Source: Larus michahellis
Lineage: Eukaryota; Chordata; Aves; Charadriiformes; Laridae
NCBI RefSeq assembly: GCF_964199755.1
Contig: NC_133910.1
Span: 3,308,501 to 3,372,500, forward strand
DNA length: 64,000 nt
Direction: 5' to 3'
The notes beneath the pieces were generated by a model that saw nothing but the letters and a program-made list of their open reading frames with translations, had not been told where the DNA came from and made no database searches. Below, in pieces: positions 35,810 to 46,200 of this stretch. How positions within the stretch are numbered: position 1 is the stretch's first letter; each line of letters starts with the position of its first letter. A program made the position numbers and the translations under genes.

Positions 35810-36340
35810 ATGCTGTCTTACACCAGAGAAAATATTTTCTCCAGCACAGATCTGCTGAAAACCAATTCAGAAAGCCTGCCCAGGCTGATGTTTGCTGTCC
35901 GAACTGTCGGAAGACCTCCAGGCCTTCCAACAAAGCGAAGCAGGAAAGCCAGGAAGGTGCTGTACCCAGCCCAGGTGAGAAAATATTTGCCACGTCAGGA
36001 GAAAGACCTAGTCAAGCGGTGGCTGCTCTTCTTTGCTGGCATCATCCTCATGCAGGTCTTAACTGAGTATCCTGAGCAAGAGACGCTGGCTGGGGGGAAA
36101 AGCCTGAGAGAGCAGCCGCTCTGTGCACCAGCATCACTGACGGCTGCGCAGCTCGGGGCTGCGGGGAACAGCTCCAGAGAAGACAGAGCTGTTTCGGAGG
36201 CCCCGGCAATCATTTTCTCATCAGCTTATGGGCACCAACCTGTCAGGCAAACCACAGCAGATGTGCCACAACAAGCAAGGAGACAACCGCACGCCTTCTG
36301 CAGGCAATGCTTGACCAGTTTCTTCCGTGCAGAGCACTAA
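35810..36340 (+). CDS. TOR4A-like membrane protein lacking the AAA+ domain
   Basis: A 176-codon intact frame. Residues 41-86 match TOR4A 198-248: basic cluster TKRSRKARK, then VLYP, RKYLP, a KDLVKR basic run and a hydrophobic segment at about 71-86 (WLLFFAGIILMQVLTE). The core block shares about 17 of 37 positions with the TOR4A at 19.4 kb. After residue 90 the similarity stops. There is no Walker A, Walker B or GCK motif, and none follows in the other frames. The tail (91-176) is Ala/Gln/Ser-rich and unrecognised. The expected topology is a cytosolic basic N-terminus with one membrane span. The ATG has a purine at -3. A possible acceptor lies at 35781-35783, keeping the frame open to the ATG. 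AATAAA follows at 36785. It is either a tandem paralogue reduced to its membrane anchor or a decaying copy; the uninterrupted frame over the conserved part favours a real product, but expression is not shown. Confidence 0.6.
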   Translation: MLSYTRENIFSSTDLLKTNSESLPRLMFAVRTVGRPPGLPTKRSRKARKVLYPAQVRKYLPRQEKDLVKRWLLFFAGIILMQVLTEYPEQETLAGGKSLREQPLCAPASLTAAQLGAAGNSSREDRAVSEAPAIIFSSAYGHQPVRQTTADVPQQARRQPHAFCRQCLTSFFRAEH

Positions 36341-36800
36341 GCCGTGTGTGAGAAGCTGCTCTTGGACATCAGCTGCTGGAGCACCATCAGCAGCAGAGGT
36401 GGCCTGTGAACTCCTGCACCCCTCTGAGGGGACACCAGGACTCTGGATGGTGACACGGGGCCAGCAGTGGCCAGAAGGAGCATCGAAGAAAGCCCAGGGC
36501 TGCAGCAAGAGCCTTGCAGTTTTTACTGCTGATTCGTTTGTGACTGCGATTAGCGATCAGGGTTTCCAAGAGCCGTACAAAAAGGCTGCAGGAATTAGAT
36601 GGACACTCCTGGGTCGGGTTTGTACTGTGCTAACCTGTCAGTGTTGCATAACTTTTTTCAGTGCCTGCGTTTGCATGTTGTAATTTAGAGTCAGTTCTCA
36701 CAAATTAGAAGAAAGTAGCTCATCTCTGGAAGTGATGAGAGTGCAAAGGTCCTGCGCGCTTTTCTGCCTCTGTAACACTGTAAGAATAAAATTGCTAAGA
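36341..36800 (+). other. Probable 3' untranslated region of the TOR4A-like gene
   Basis: About 450 bp after the TAA with no torsin similarity in any frame, ending at the AATAAA of 36785-36790. Confidence 0.4.
36785..36790 (+). terminator. Candidate polyadenylation signal
   Basis: AATAAA lies 445 bases after the stop of the TOR4A-like frame. Another AATAAA is found near 36888. Confidence 0.45.
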
Positions 36801-37104
36801 TCAGACTTTCACAACGTGTTTCATCTGAGATTTTAAAATTAAGTTTTCTCACCCTGCCACGTGCTGGAAAGTGCTGACCGTCCTAGGGAAATAAAACTGT
36901 CCAACCAGCAAGAATAGTGGGGTCAGAGCCACAGCAGGACCCAGACACCGACACGCTGGTGCCCAGCATGGGGAGAGGGTTCATGGACCTGGGTCAGGCA
37001 CGGCAAGGGGACACAACATGAACCCCAGCACCGGGCTAAGACATCTTTTTGGGGAAAAAGCCGGGAGGCTCCTAAAGGAAACCATGGGATACGCTGGGAA
37101 AGAG

Positions 37105-37190
37105 GGTTGGTCAAGAGGGAGGCTGAACTAGACACCACCAGCGGTCCCTTCTAACAAACGCTTCCACCATTTCTATGTTTATCAGGGGGT
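37105..37190 (+). repeat. CR1 3'-end remnant, sense orientation
   Basis: The pattern GAGGCTGAACTAGACACCAC, GGTCCCTTCTAAC and CCATTTCTATG matches the sense CR1 3' end (normally ggctggactagatgat...ggtcccttccaac...attctatg). It is diverged and short. Confidence 0.65.
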
Positions 37191-37389
37191 TACTGGCAGT
37201 TCAGCAGTGCTTTGTGGTTGTGTGCACGAAATATGGGGCTGGCCACCGGTCTGAGGCAGTATGTTTGTAGGTTTTTTTTGAACAGAGTGAATGTGATGGT
37301 GTCTGGGGGCTACCTAGCGAGGTGCAGCTCAGAGCGGGGCTGCTGCCTCCCAGGCACGAGAAGGCTGCCTGAGTTAGGAATAAAGAAAT

Positions 37390-37690
37390 CTGACTCAGGA
37401 CCTGCTTTTGCTCCTTGTCCAGCCATGGAGCTTATTGCAAAGAGCCACTCGTGGCTCCTTACTAGAAACACAGAGTCCAGGATTTTCAGTGGATGGTATT
37501 TTGAGCTTATTGAATTTCCTGGGTTGCTTTATCACCTAATCCCTGAGGCTGGGGTTCAGCTGCCCTAATTTAGGCATCCTGAGGAAAGTCTGAGTAAGCC
37601 TGCCTGGGATTTCCCCAGCTCAGCACTCTGTGAGGAGCGTGCCTGGGAGCCCAGGCCTGGTGGAAGGCCACCTGGAAAACCTTCTCCAAG
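37390..37690 (+). repeat. Duplicated unclassified segment, copy B
   Basis: Partner of the segment at 31054-31355, 6.3 kb away and on the same strand. The two copies flank the TOR4A-like frame. The strongest match is in the 3' part after the shared stop codon, which argues that the segment is a repeat rather than an exon. Confidence 0.7.
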
Positions 37691-38317
37691 CCGTGGCCCA
37701 TGGTCCAGCCTCATGTATCTCATGTGTCAGGGCTCCCTCCCATGACTGTCAGTCCCAAAAGGCCTTTGCAGCCCCCAGCTTTGCCCTTCAGGTCTCCAGT
37801 CCAACCCTCCGCTCTGCAGAACAGCTTCAAACTTTTGCCAAGTTGCTCAGGGCTGTGTCCGACCCAGCTTTTAAAGTCTCCAAGCATGGAGATTTCACCA
37901 TCTTCTTGGCCAACCTCTTACACTTTGCCTGGGATTTAATTCAGATCTCTTCCAAGCCGCATGATGACAGACAGCTGGTGTGCCTCGCATAGCTGTTCGC
38001 TGAGCAACGTGTCTCAGAAAGCAGGTCTTTTCATGGCAACAGCAATTAGTTCCTCAGGCCCTGATAACAGCAGAACTCAAACGTTTCGTAATGACCTAGA
38101 GCAGCTGCATGTGACCCAGGGATGGAAGGAAGCTGGATCGCAGATGCAGTGATTGCAGAAGAGGTGTGGGAAAGCCAAGTGCAGCACTGCAGGCCACAAC
38201 AGAGAAGAGCAGGGAGGTGCAGCTCACGGCAATTAGAGAGACCTGCTTATGTCGAAAAAAATGTAGCCAAAAAAGCTGCATCGCTAACAGAATTTAGCTA
38301 CTTAATTTCTACAGGGG

Positions 38318-38344
<27 letters not shown>
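38318..38344 (+). repeat. Poly(A) tract, 27 bases
   Basis: Uninterrupted A27, with no identifiable retroposed gene in front of it. Confidence 0.9.
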
Positions 38345-38348
<4 letters not shown>

Positions 38349-40257
38349 AATCTGTCTGTGTGCAGACGAGGAGCTGTCTGGAGTCAGGAGCAGCTGGGAC
38401 ATGACTTCTGGGAGTGGTGGTCAAGGATGAGCACTTCAGAAGGGCTCTACATGCCTCGTGTGGGCAGGGAAAGACATGCGATCACAAGGAATAACTGAAT
38501 GTGGAGTTTTGTACAATTCTGGAATTGTAAAGATCGTTGATAATAAAAAGAGCTTTCAACAACGGTGGTGTTGGTGCTGAACTCTTTCAGAGTTGATGGT
38601 AAGCTTGGCGATGGAGGACTTTCCCAAAGCCCAGCATATCCCAAAGGCATCACGAGAGGGCAGCAGAGACAGAATGTGAGCAGGACCCAGAAGGCAGTGC
38701 CTGCAGTGTTTCAGACACCCAAATATGACACTGCAATGGCGCATACACAAGAAATTGCTGAGGATGCTGTCGGTACCTTGCAGAGAGATGATGTGGTAGG
38801 AGAGCAAAATCTATCAAAATAAACTAGCATGCTGGGGCAGAACCCAGCAAAATATATACAGACATGCCTTCAATATAAAAAAATCCCATCGAGTGTTACA
38901 GGTGAGAAGTTTTATTGTTCCATATGGCGCAGGACAGCGAGCTGAGGTATATGGTAATGCAGACGTAACAGAGACCACCATCAACCAACACCCAAGCCAG
39001 ACACTGACAGCCTAAACCAACGCAACCACAGAAAATTCTTTTCAGACCTGGTGGCTTGAATGAGCTAAATATAAAAAGGACCGTGGCAATAGGTCTCTTG
39101 CATGGTCTAGTGGTTTTATGTAGTGGTCAGCCCCTACTCCTGCCTGTTACATTCCCGTTTGCTGCAACAGCTGCCTTTGGCAGGGTGTAAGGTGGACAGG
39201 ACCAGCTCTGGCCGCAGGCAGGAGTGAAGGACGGTGCTAGGAGCGCACGTCCCTGCTCTCAGCATGGTGCTGTGAGTGCTGTTGCGCTGCCGACCCTCGC
39301 CCAGTCCTGCTGTAGCTACTCCCAGGCCGTTTAGAGATACGTGCACCAGGTCCAGCTGAGCTCGTGGGGGACGAGGCAGCCTGGTGGGATGGCTTTGGGA
39401 GCCCTGTGGTACGCCGGAGGGATAATATGTCTGCACTGCACTGTGGTTGGCAGAGCAGCGTATCCAGACAGGATCTGTAGCTGGGACATGCCAGGACCCA
39501 GCCCTGCGCTTGCATTTCCCATCCCGCGCAGGGCTTATGGCTCCTGCTAGTAGCTGCCTTTTATGCAGGGGAGTCCCTCGCACCCCATCTTTATTTCCCC
39601 AGAGGCCTCCACCCTCACCTGAAGTCTCTGGGCCAGATCCTATATCTCAACTCTTCTCCTAGAGCTCCCAGTTCCCTGCCCTGTCCACTCCAGAGCCTTC
39701 CAGGTCCATGCTACAGCCCCAGCCCCTTGTTTCCCCATACCACCCCTCCTTCCAACCTCTTTCCTTATCCAAGTTTCCTTGGGTCATCTCAGCCCACCCT
39801 TCCTGCTGCTCGGAGTCCCCCAGCCCTGCTGCTGGGCACAGAGTCCCTTGCTCCAGGACACCTCCCCACTGGTAAAATCTCTTGGCAAACAGCATCCAGA
39901 TGTGTGCTGGGAGCAGCCCCTGAGACCTTCCCTCCATGTTCCGTGTCTGGGAATGGTCCCTGGGGAGCGTGACGGATGCACCACCCCAAATCCGGGCCAG
40001 GGACTGTTCTGGCAGTATGTCATTACCCATGATCACATTCCTGTACCCAGCAGTGTCCCAGGAAGCTGCTTAATTTAGTACTATAGATGTGTCCTCCAGG
40101 ACCAGGCACACTGTGAGATGCAGCCCTCCAAAGATGCTCCTAAAGGGGAACCTCTTGCCATATTTCCCTGATCCTAGAACGTGAACACCCTTTTGACCCC
40201 CATGCTCATCCAGAGCAGACACAGAGCTGGTCAGTATTTTTTCTGAAGGAGCTGAAA

Positions 40258-40455
40258 GAATCATAGAATCATAGAATCGTAGAATCATAGTGTTGGAAGG
40301 GACCTCTGGAGATCATCTAGTCCAACCCCCCTGCCAGAGCAGGGTCACCTAGAGCAGGTTGCACAGGAACGCGTCCAGGCAGGTTTGGAATGTCTCCAGA
40401 AGGCTGTCCATAACGTCTCTAGCAGAGAAAGCTCTGCAGCAGCTTTTCGACCCTC
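40258..40455 (-). repeat. CR1 fragment with expanded 3'-end octamers
   Basis: Four tandem copies of the antisense CR1 terminal octamer (ATCATAGA/ATCGTAGA) start the element, then GTTGGAAGGGACCTCTGGAG and CATCTAGTCCAACCCCCCTG. It degrades after about 40400. Confidence 0.93.
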
Positions 40456-41574
40456 CACTAAATGTAAGAACCAACATGTCCTCTACTCACTGTGACACAA
40501 GGGGCATTGACGCTGCTCCCTGCGGAGGCGTGCCATGGGAATTATAAACACAGCTGCTTTCATTAGGCATATTATTCACCCTCTGGCTCACTCTAAACCC
40601 ATCTGTTGGACTGATGGCGTCTCAGGAACGTAATGGAGAAAATATTGAAATGTTTTTTCGCTGCACTGCCTCACCTAGATATTACGTGCTGCACCACTCC
40701 ATTGCACAACTGGATGTCTGAAAAAGGGGAGCCTGAAAAAATTACTGTACGTAAGCCTTAGAAAGAAGACAAAAATCAGGGGAAATTATAAGAAATCAAT
40801 AAATCAATGAGCAATCTAGTGAAGACGTACCAGGGTCTGTGCCTCTCCTTGCCTCACAACATTAAAGAGCCACTCAACAGAGCTCGAAGACATGAAATTG
40901 AAAACTGATTTGTGTTCCTTCTCAGTGCAAAATATGAGTGAAAATTCTTTACAGAAAGTTTGATTAGAAGGACCACAGGATTACCCTAACACTTATTGTT
41001 TCTGCCTCCTGGAGCAAAGCAGTGTCCTTCACCATTACTTGCTCCTAAACCATGTCTTCAAAACATCCATCTGCTTTACACCCAGAGACTGTGTAGCTCT
41101 ATCCAGCTGGTCGTTAGTGTAATGTTTTGGCTATGTATTCACCTGGTGTATTAAAAATCTTCTCTGAGCACACCTTTCCCTGTTAACCAGAGTTTTCCTT
41201 CCTTTCCTTCCTCCTGCTCAGGACAGTTTCTCACTTGCCTTCATGTTCTCAGGCTTGTTTGTGGCCACGTGTCTGGACAGCCCGGGGGAAGGGCCCGTCT
41301 TCATTGACATCATCCTAAAAAGTAGCTGAAATGATGTCAAGTTTGTTAAAAAGAGGCATGTTGTGGGACAGGGTGTTGTAACTGCACCTCCATGCATCCT
41401 TGAAGGCCACCACCATCACGTGCTGGCTGGCAGCCCAACAACGGCGAGTGCCATTGCGGCCACACTGCACGGGCACTGGCTCTGGGACGGTGCTGGGGGT
41501 GGCGGGGAGGGACCCACTGGCACCGTGATGGTACCCTAGGGGACGTGGCAGGGTCCTGGGGTAGGTGGCCGTAA

Positions 41575-42320
41575 ATGGGGAGCATGGAGTGGGCAGTGGT
41601 GGCCCTGGAACATGGTGGCAGCCTGAGGTACAGGGCGGATCAGGGGGACACGCAGGGCTTTGAGGTGCATGAAGGTAACCCGGGAACGTGGCAGGGCCAC
41701 GAGGTACACCAGGGGACATGGGGACACAGCACGGCCCTGAGAGACGTGGGGTCACCTGGGAACAAGGCGGGGCCCTGTGGGACATGAGGACACGGCGGGG
41801 TGGTGAGGCACATGGGGACACGGCTCAGCCTGGAGCACACAGGGACATGGCGGGGCCCTGAGGTGTGTGAGGTAACCTGGGAATGTGGCAGGGCCATGAG
41901 GTACGCCAGGGGACATGGGGACACAGCACCGCCCTGAAGCATGTGGGGTCACCTGGGAACATGGTGGGGCCCTGTGGTACCAGGGGGACACAAGAACATG
42001 ACAGCCCTGAGCACAGAGGGACATGGTGGGGCCCTAGGGCATGTGGGGGGTACAGGCCGAGGCACACAAACTCGGGGACGTGGCGGGGCCCTGAGGCACA
42101 CAGAGACGTAGTGCCCTGAGGCACACAGGGGGCACGGGAACATGACCCAGCCCTGAGCACAGAGGGACATAGCAGTGCCCTGAGGCACACAGGGGACATG
42201 GCGGGGCTCTGAGGCACACGAGGGACACAGGTACATGACTCAGCCCTGATCACAGAGGGACACAGCAGCGCCCTGAGGCACGCAGGGGACATGGAGGGGC
42301 CCTCATGCACACCGGGGACA
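41575..42320 (+). repeat. Complex minisatellite upstream of a CpG island
   Basis: Degenerate 30-40 bp monomers of the type GGCACACAGGGGACATGGCG + GGGCCCTGA repeat throughout. Higher-order copies are visible: GGTAACC-GGGAA-GTGGCAGGGCC occurs at 41674 and 41871 (197 bp apart), and CATGAC-CAGCCCTGA-CACAGAGGGACA occurs at 42141 and 42234 (93 bp apart). The complement stays open for nearly 400 codons, but that reading is an artefact of the repeat. Confidence 0.88.
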
Positions 42321-42394
42321 CGGCTCTGGCGCTGGCACAGGCCGCTCGGCCCGGCCCAGCGCCGGGGAGCCGCGCCTCCCACCCTCCGCGCCGC

Positions 42395-42408
42395 GTTGCC
42401 ATAGCGAC
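42395..42408 (+). promoter_or_regulatory. RFX X-box-like site
   Basis: The bases GTTGCCATAGCGAC match the X-box consensus GTNRCC-(0-3)-RGYAAC except for one A-to-G change in the right half-site. The left half is perfect and the spacer is 2 bp. It lies about 175 bp ahead of the candidate ATG. X-boxes bind RFX factors and are common in promoters of ciliary genes. Confidence 0.5.
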
Positions 42409-42570
42409 GCCGCCCGGCGGGACCCGCAGCGGCGGCCTCCCCACAGCGCGGCCGGCAGCGCCGCGCCCCACCGCCCCCGTCCCCCTGCCGCCCCGGAGCT
42501 GTCGCTTTAAGAGCGGCGAGGCCGCGGCCGCCCCCGCCCTCGCCCGCCCGGCGGCCGGAAGGGGGCCGTG

Positions 42571-42616
42571 ATGCAGCGCGCCCGCCCGCGCCCGCCGCTG
42601 CCGCTCGGTCCCTCAG
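42571..42616 (+). CDS. Candidate first coding exon of an unidentified gene
   Basis: The ATG at 42571 is followed by 46 bases (MQRARPRPPLPLGPS plus one base) to a consensus donor, CAG|GTAAGC at 42616/42617. The peptide is Arg/Pro-rich and matches nothing I can name, so this may equally be a 5' non-coding exon. The transcribed strand is inferred to be + from the donor. No downstream exon could be recognised before the window ends, which implies a first intron of more than 21 kb. NSMF, EHMT1 and CACNA1B were considered from human 9q34.3 but the N-termini do not match. Confidence 0.35.
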
Positions 42617-43136
42617 GTAAGCGCGGCGACTTGCTCGGCCCCACCCCGCTCGCCACCGCCACCGGGGGAGGCGCTGCCCGGGGCGGCGGCCCCGCCCCGC
42701 CGGGTGCCCGCGGGCCCGGCCGGCGGCGCGGCGGGGCCGGGGGCGGCGGGGCCGCCGCGGTTGTGCCCGGCGCTCGGCCGCCGCGGGCGGGCGCAGGTGC
42801 GGGAGGAGGTCGGAGCCGCCTTTCGGTAACCCCGGCGGGGCTTTCGGCCTTCCCGGGCGGGTCGGAGACAGAGCGAGGGGGGCTCGGTGGGGTCCCTGGG
42901 GCCTAGGCGCCGCTAGCCCCTGCGGCCGGGCCGCCCCCGGCTCCTGCGGCCCGGGGTGGGCAGGGGCCGCTCGGCGAAGGAGGGACAGGGCTGGGGAGCG
43001 TCCCCCAAAGCGGGGCACCCCGCTCCGCCCGTGGCTGCGCTCACCGCCGCGAGTTGCAACGCTTGGGTTTACTCACTCGTGTGTGCAAGAGCCCGTAGGG
43101 TTGTTGAAATGCTGTTCTGGACAGTTCAGTGTTTTA

Positions 43137-43250
43137 ATCATAGAATCACTCCTAGAACACCAGGTTGGAAGGGACCTCAAGGATCATCTTGTCCAGCCTT
43201 TCTTGGCAAAAGCGTGGTCTAGACAAGATGGCCCAGCACCCTGTCCAGCT
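43137..43250 (-). repeat. CR1 3'-end fragment
   Basis: AATCATAGAATCACTCCTAG, then GGTTGGAAGGGACCTCAAGG and ATCATCTTGTCCAGCC. Antisense and short, just inside the putative first intron. Confidence 0.85.
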
Positions 43251-46200
43251 CAGAGTTTTAAGGCAGTAATGTGCAGTGGGAGATATTTTTAATTAGCGCT
43301 GCCAGCAGTCCTGACGGGGTTTACTTTCTTTGTTAGGCCTTTTCCCTGCTATCGTCTGGAGCAGGCTCCCGCACTGTTCCCCTCACGCAGGGATTTCTCC
43401 GCAGGTAGAAGGTGATGCTGGGTTTTGCCTTTTCAGTGCCGCGCGGGTTATCCCTGCCCAGCTGCTGGCACCTCGGTCACAGGGGCCAGGCACCGACCCA
43501 GGGCAGGGATTGCTGCCAGCTGCAAACACACCGGGCCTTTTTGGTGTTCTTTTTCTTTCCTGCAGCTGGATCAGGTTTCGGGCCGGTCCTTTGTGGCCAT
43601 ACCAGCAGCTGCTGGGGCTGCGCGAGGTAGGAGTAAGCGGGCAGGAGGGAGTAAGCTGCCCTGCTGCCAGGTGGAACGGCAGTGTCAGCTACGGTCCTGT
43701 CCTGAATCCGCTTTTTCCTCACAAGCTTGAGAGTTAGGCTCTTGTGGTGGCTGATGGTTTCATTTGCTTGGTGTTTTTTCCCTTTATGAAAGAAAGAGCT
43801 TTCAGTTGTTTTTTCTTAAGCAGACCGCTGTGGGAAAACTTTGCTTTTAAACTTTTATTTTGGCTTTTTCTGGTTTATACTCAGTATTTCAATTTCTTGT
43901 TTGTTGGTGCTTTTCCCTTTATTCCTTTTTGTGCTGGATCCACTCGCTTTCTGTTTCTTTGGGCAGTCTAGCTTCTAAATGTTCTTTAATGTGTGTGTGG
44001 GGGGGGAATTGGGAAAAGATAAAATATCAGAATCTGGGACTATTTCACGCCAGTGTCTCTAGTGGAATCCTGTAAGCAAAAGGGGAAGAAGAAAGAAAAG
44101 AAAAAGTGATCAAGTGGAGCTCAGGGTTCTTTGCTTTGTTGGAGGCAGGAAGGGAAAAATGTTACGAGGGAGTGACTGAGATTTTTGTTTCACTTATATT
44201 TCTCTTCCTTTGAGGTTGAAAGATAAACCAACACTTTGAAACACTTCAGTTTAAAAATGCCGAGCTCTTCTTTTCCTCTTCAACTGACTCCATTGAAAAA
44301 AAAAAAAGTTCTTTTAAAAAAAATGTAGCAGCGATTCTGTAGTTGTGGAGCCAGAAGTAGTGGTGTGTGTGGGCAGAGAGGCCTTGCTGCTCTTCCATCA
44401 GCCGTTCCTGCCTTCTCTCTGTGGACCGTAAAATTAGAAAGGCTCCAATGTCCGTTTAGTTGATTGTCTGGGTAATGTGGGCTGTCGAAATCAAGAGAAG
44501 CTCTTTGTGAATTACCCACCATGCCTCTCGTGGCTTGCTCACCCTGCGGGTTCTGGCCTCTGGTGTATAATTGAGGAAAGTAATTGTGTTTTAAGAAGAC
44601 CGAAATCTATTACCCACGTGTGTGCATGTCCCCTGGGCAGATGTCGGGGCACGTGAGCTTTCTTTAGCTGCCAGCAAGTGATCCGTGACCTTCTGATGGT
44701 TGTAGGCTACAGTTTGAAAATTGCAGCACCTTAAACATTCAGGAGTGGTCCATGCCAGGCCCCGAGGCTCCCTGTCCTCTTCCTCCCCTGTGAATTGCCC
44801 AGGTGACCTGCTTCTTCCCCCAGAGCTGGCTCCTTGCCTATCCCAGGAACTTTCATCTTTCTCATCCAATTCACTGTTCAGGAAGATATTATTTGTTGCA
44901 TCTTTACTGAATTTGGTTTTTGTGCGCAGTGACAAGCCTGGCTGTGGAGGGCACAGGTCTGTGGTGAGGGAGGGAGAGCCAAGAACAACTAGAAATGGAT
45001 GTAATTGAAAACTGTCAACTTTGCAGTGAAGGAGGATGTTCAAAGCTGTCTACTGAGGCTTGAGGTAGCTCTTTGGATAGCACTGAGTGGAGATTTGGGT
45101 CTTCCAGTTCTAAATAGTCCTGAGGAGAAAGTGGCAGAAAGTCTCCCAACTGTCCAAATGCTGGGATGTTATCTCGGCTGGAATCCAAAGGTGAAATGGC
45201 AGCAGGACTCTGGGTGGCTTTTCTTCAGAGGTGCTACTTGCTGCTGAAGTTCTGCACCATCTGATGTAATTGCTGGTTGCTGCTGTTCTCCTGAAGATGT
45301 CCTAGACTGACTTCTAAACGGTTGAAATATTCAAGAACTGGGGCCCTGGAATGCTCTGCAGGGTTTCCTGCCCTTCCCTTCGAGGTGGTTGTTTCCTGGG
45401 GAGTGTGGCTGCAGTCAGAGTCTGTGTCCTGGAGGGACCAGCAATGTCCCGTGAGAAGGCTTTTGGGTAACAGAGTAACAGCCTAGCATCCCTACTGATG
45501 GGAGACCAGCGCAGAGAGCAGACCTGCCCACCCAGGTGATGTACCTGGGGAATGGTGCAGCTGCACTCTGAAACTCTCCCTGGGGCAAGCTGAGTGCACT
45601 GGGGTGCTTTCGGCTGGGCTGAGACAGCACGGAGCTGTTTGGGGCATGGGAGAGGCCTGGGCATCCAGGAGGAGAGGGGAATTTAGGAGAGAGGCAGATC
45701 TAACAGGGAGCAAATGCTCACTGCAGTGGTAAACAGTTCAGAGAGAATAGCTGCTTCTGCCCGGCACACCCTGGCTGGATCAACTTGAGCCCGTGGGGGA
45801 AATTCACTGTTTCATTCCCCAAATGTCCTGCCATCCCCTTGTGCCGTTTGTATCTGCTGGCGTTTGCCAGACATTGCCTGAGTTGCTCTTAGACTGCAGC
45901 TGTTTTTGCAGGTTCCCAGTTACTGCACAGTTGTTCTTACTGTGTTTATTTTAGTGGTTATAAACTGATTTTTAAAAAGGAGTTGGAACTTGAGCTGGAA
46001 AGTCTCCTTTTTCTTCTTCCCCTTCATGATTTGGTTGAGAAGCTGCACCATCGGAGGTAACAGCTGAGCCCTTCAATATTGTCCCCCTTTTATGCTTTGA
46101 ATTTTCTGAGATGTAGTTTCCCAGGGATTTGGGGGCGGTTGTCCTGTACCTTGATTTTACTGACATATGTTTGGGGGGGTGTCTGCTCTTAGTCTTGTAA

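Larger units (their letters stand above)
36801..41570. other. Intergenic region
   Basis: No gene recognised. It holds a CR1 3' end (37.1 kb), the second copy of the duplicated segment (37.4 kb), an A27 homopolymer (38318-38344) and a CR1 (40.26 kb). The interval 38.4-40.2 kb shows nothing identifiable, and 40.5-41.57 kb is AT-richer unique sequence. Confidence 0.45.
42321..42960. promoter_or_regulatory. CpG-island promoter
   Basis: This is the densest CpG stretch of the window, with many CG and GCGG/CCGC motifs from the end of the minisatellite to about 42960. It contains an RFX X-box-like site (42395-42408), an ETS-type CCGGAAG at 42555-42561, and a first-exon candidate with a donor. It is not a coding block of any gene I recognise. 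Confidence 0.8.

Noticed and set aside
37212..37568. 118-codon frame ending IPEAGVQLP, and its partner at 30975-31238
   Set aside because: The nucleotide match is stronger outside the frame than inside it, and the upstream parts of the two frames do not align, so coding function is not supported.
22256..42300. NRARP, a neighbour of TOR4A in human
   Set aside because: No frame shows its ankyrin repeats or a recognisable N-terminus. It is absent from the window or lies beyond it.
41825..43018. 397-codon minus-strand frame
   Set aside because: It translates the minisatellite and then the CpG island. The periodic CVPRVPQSPAMSP-like text is the repeat unit, not a protein.
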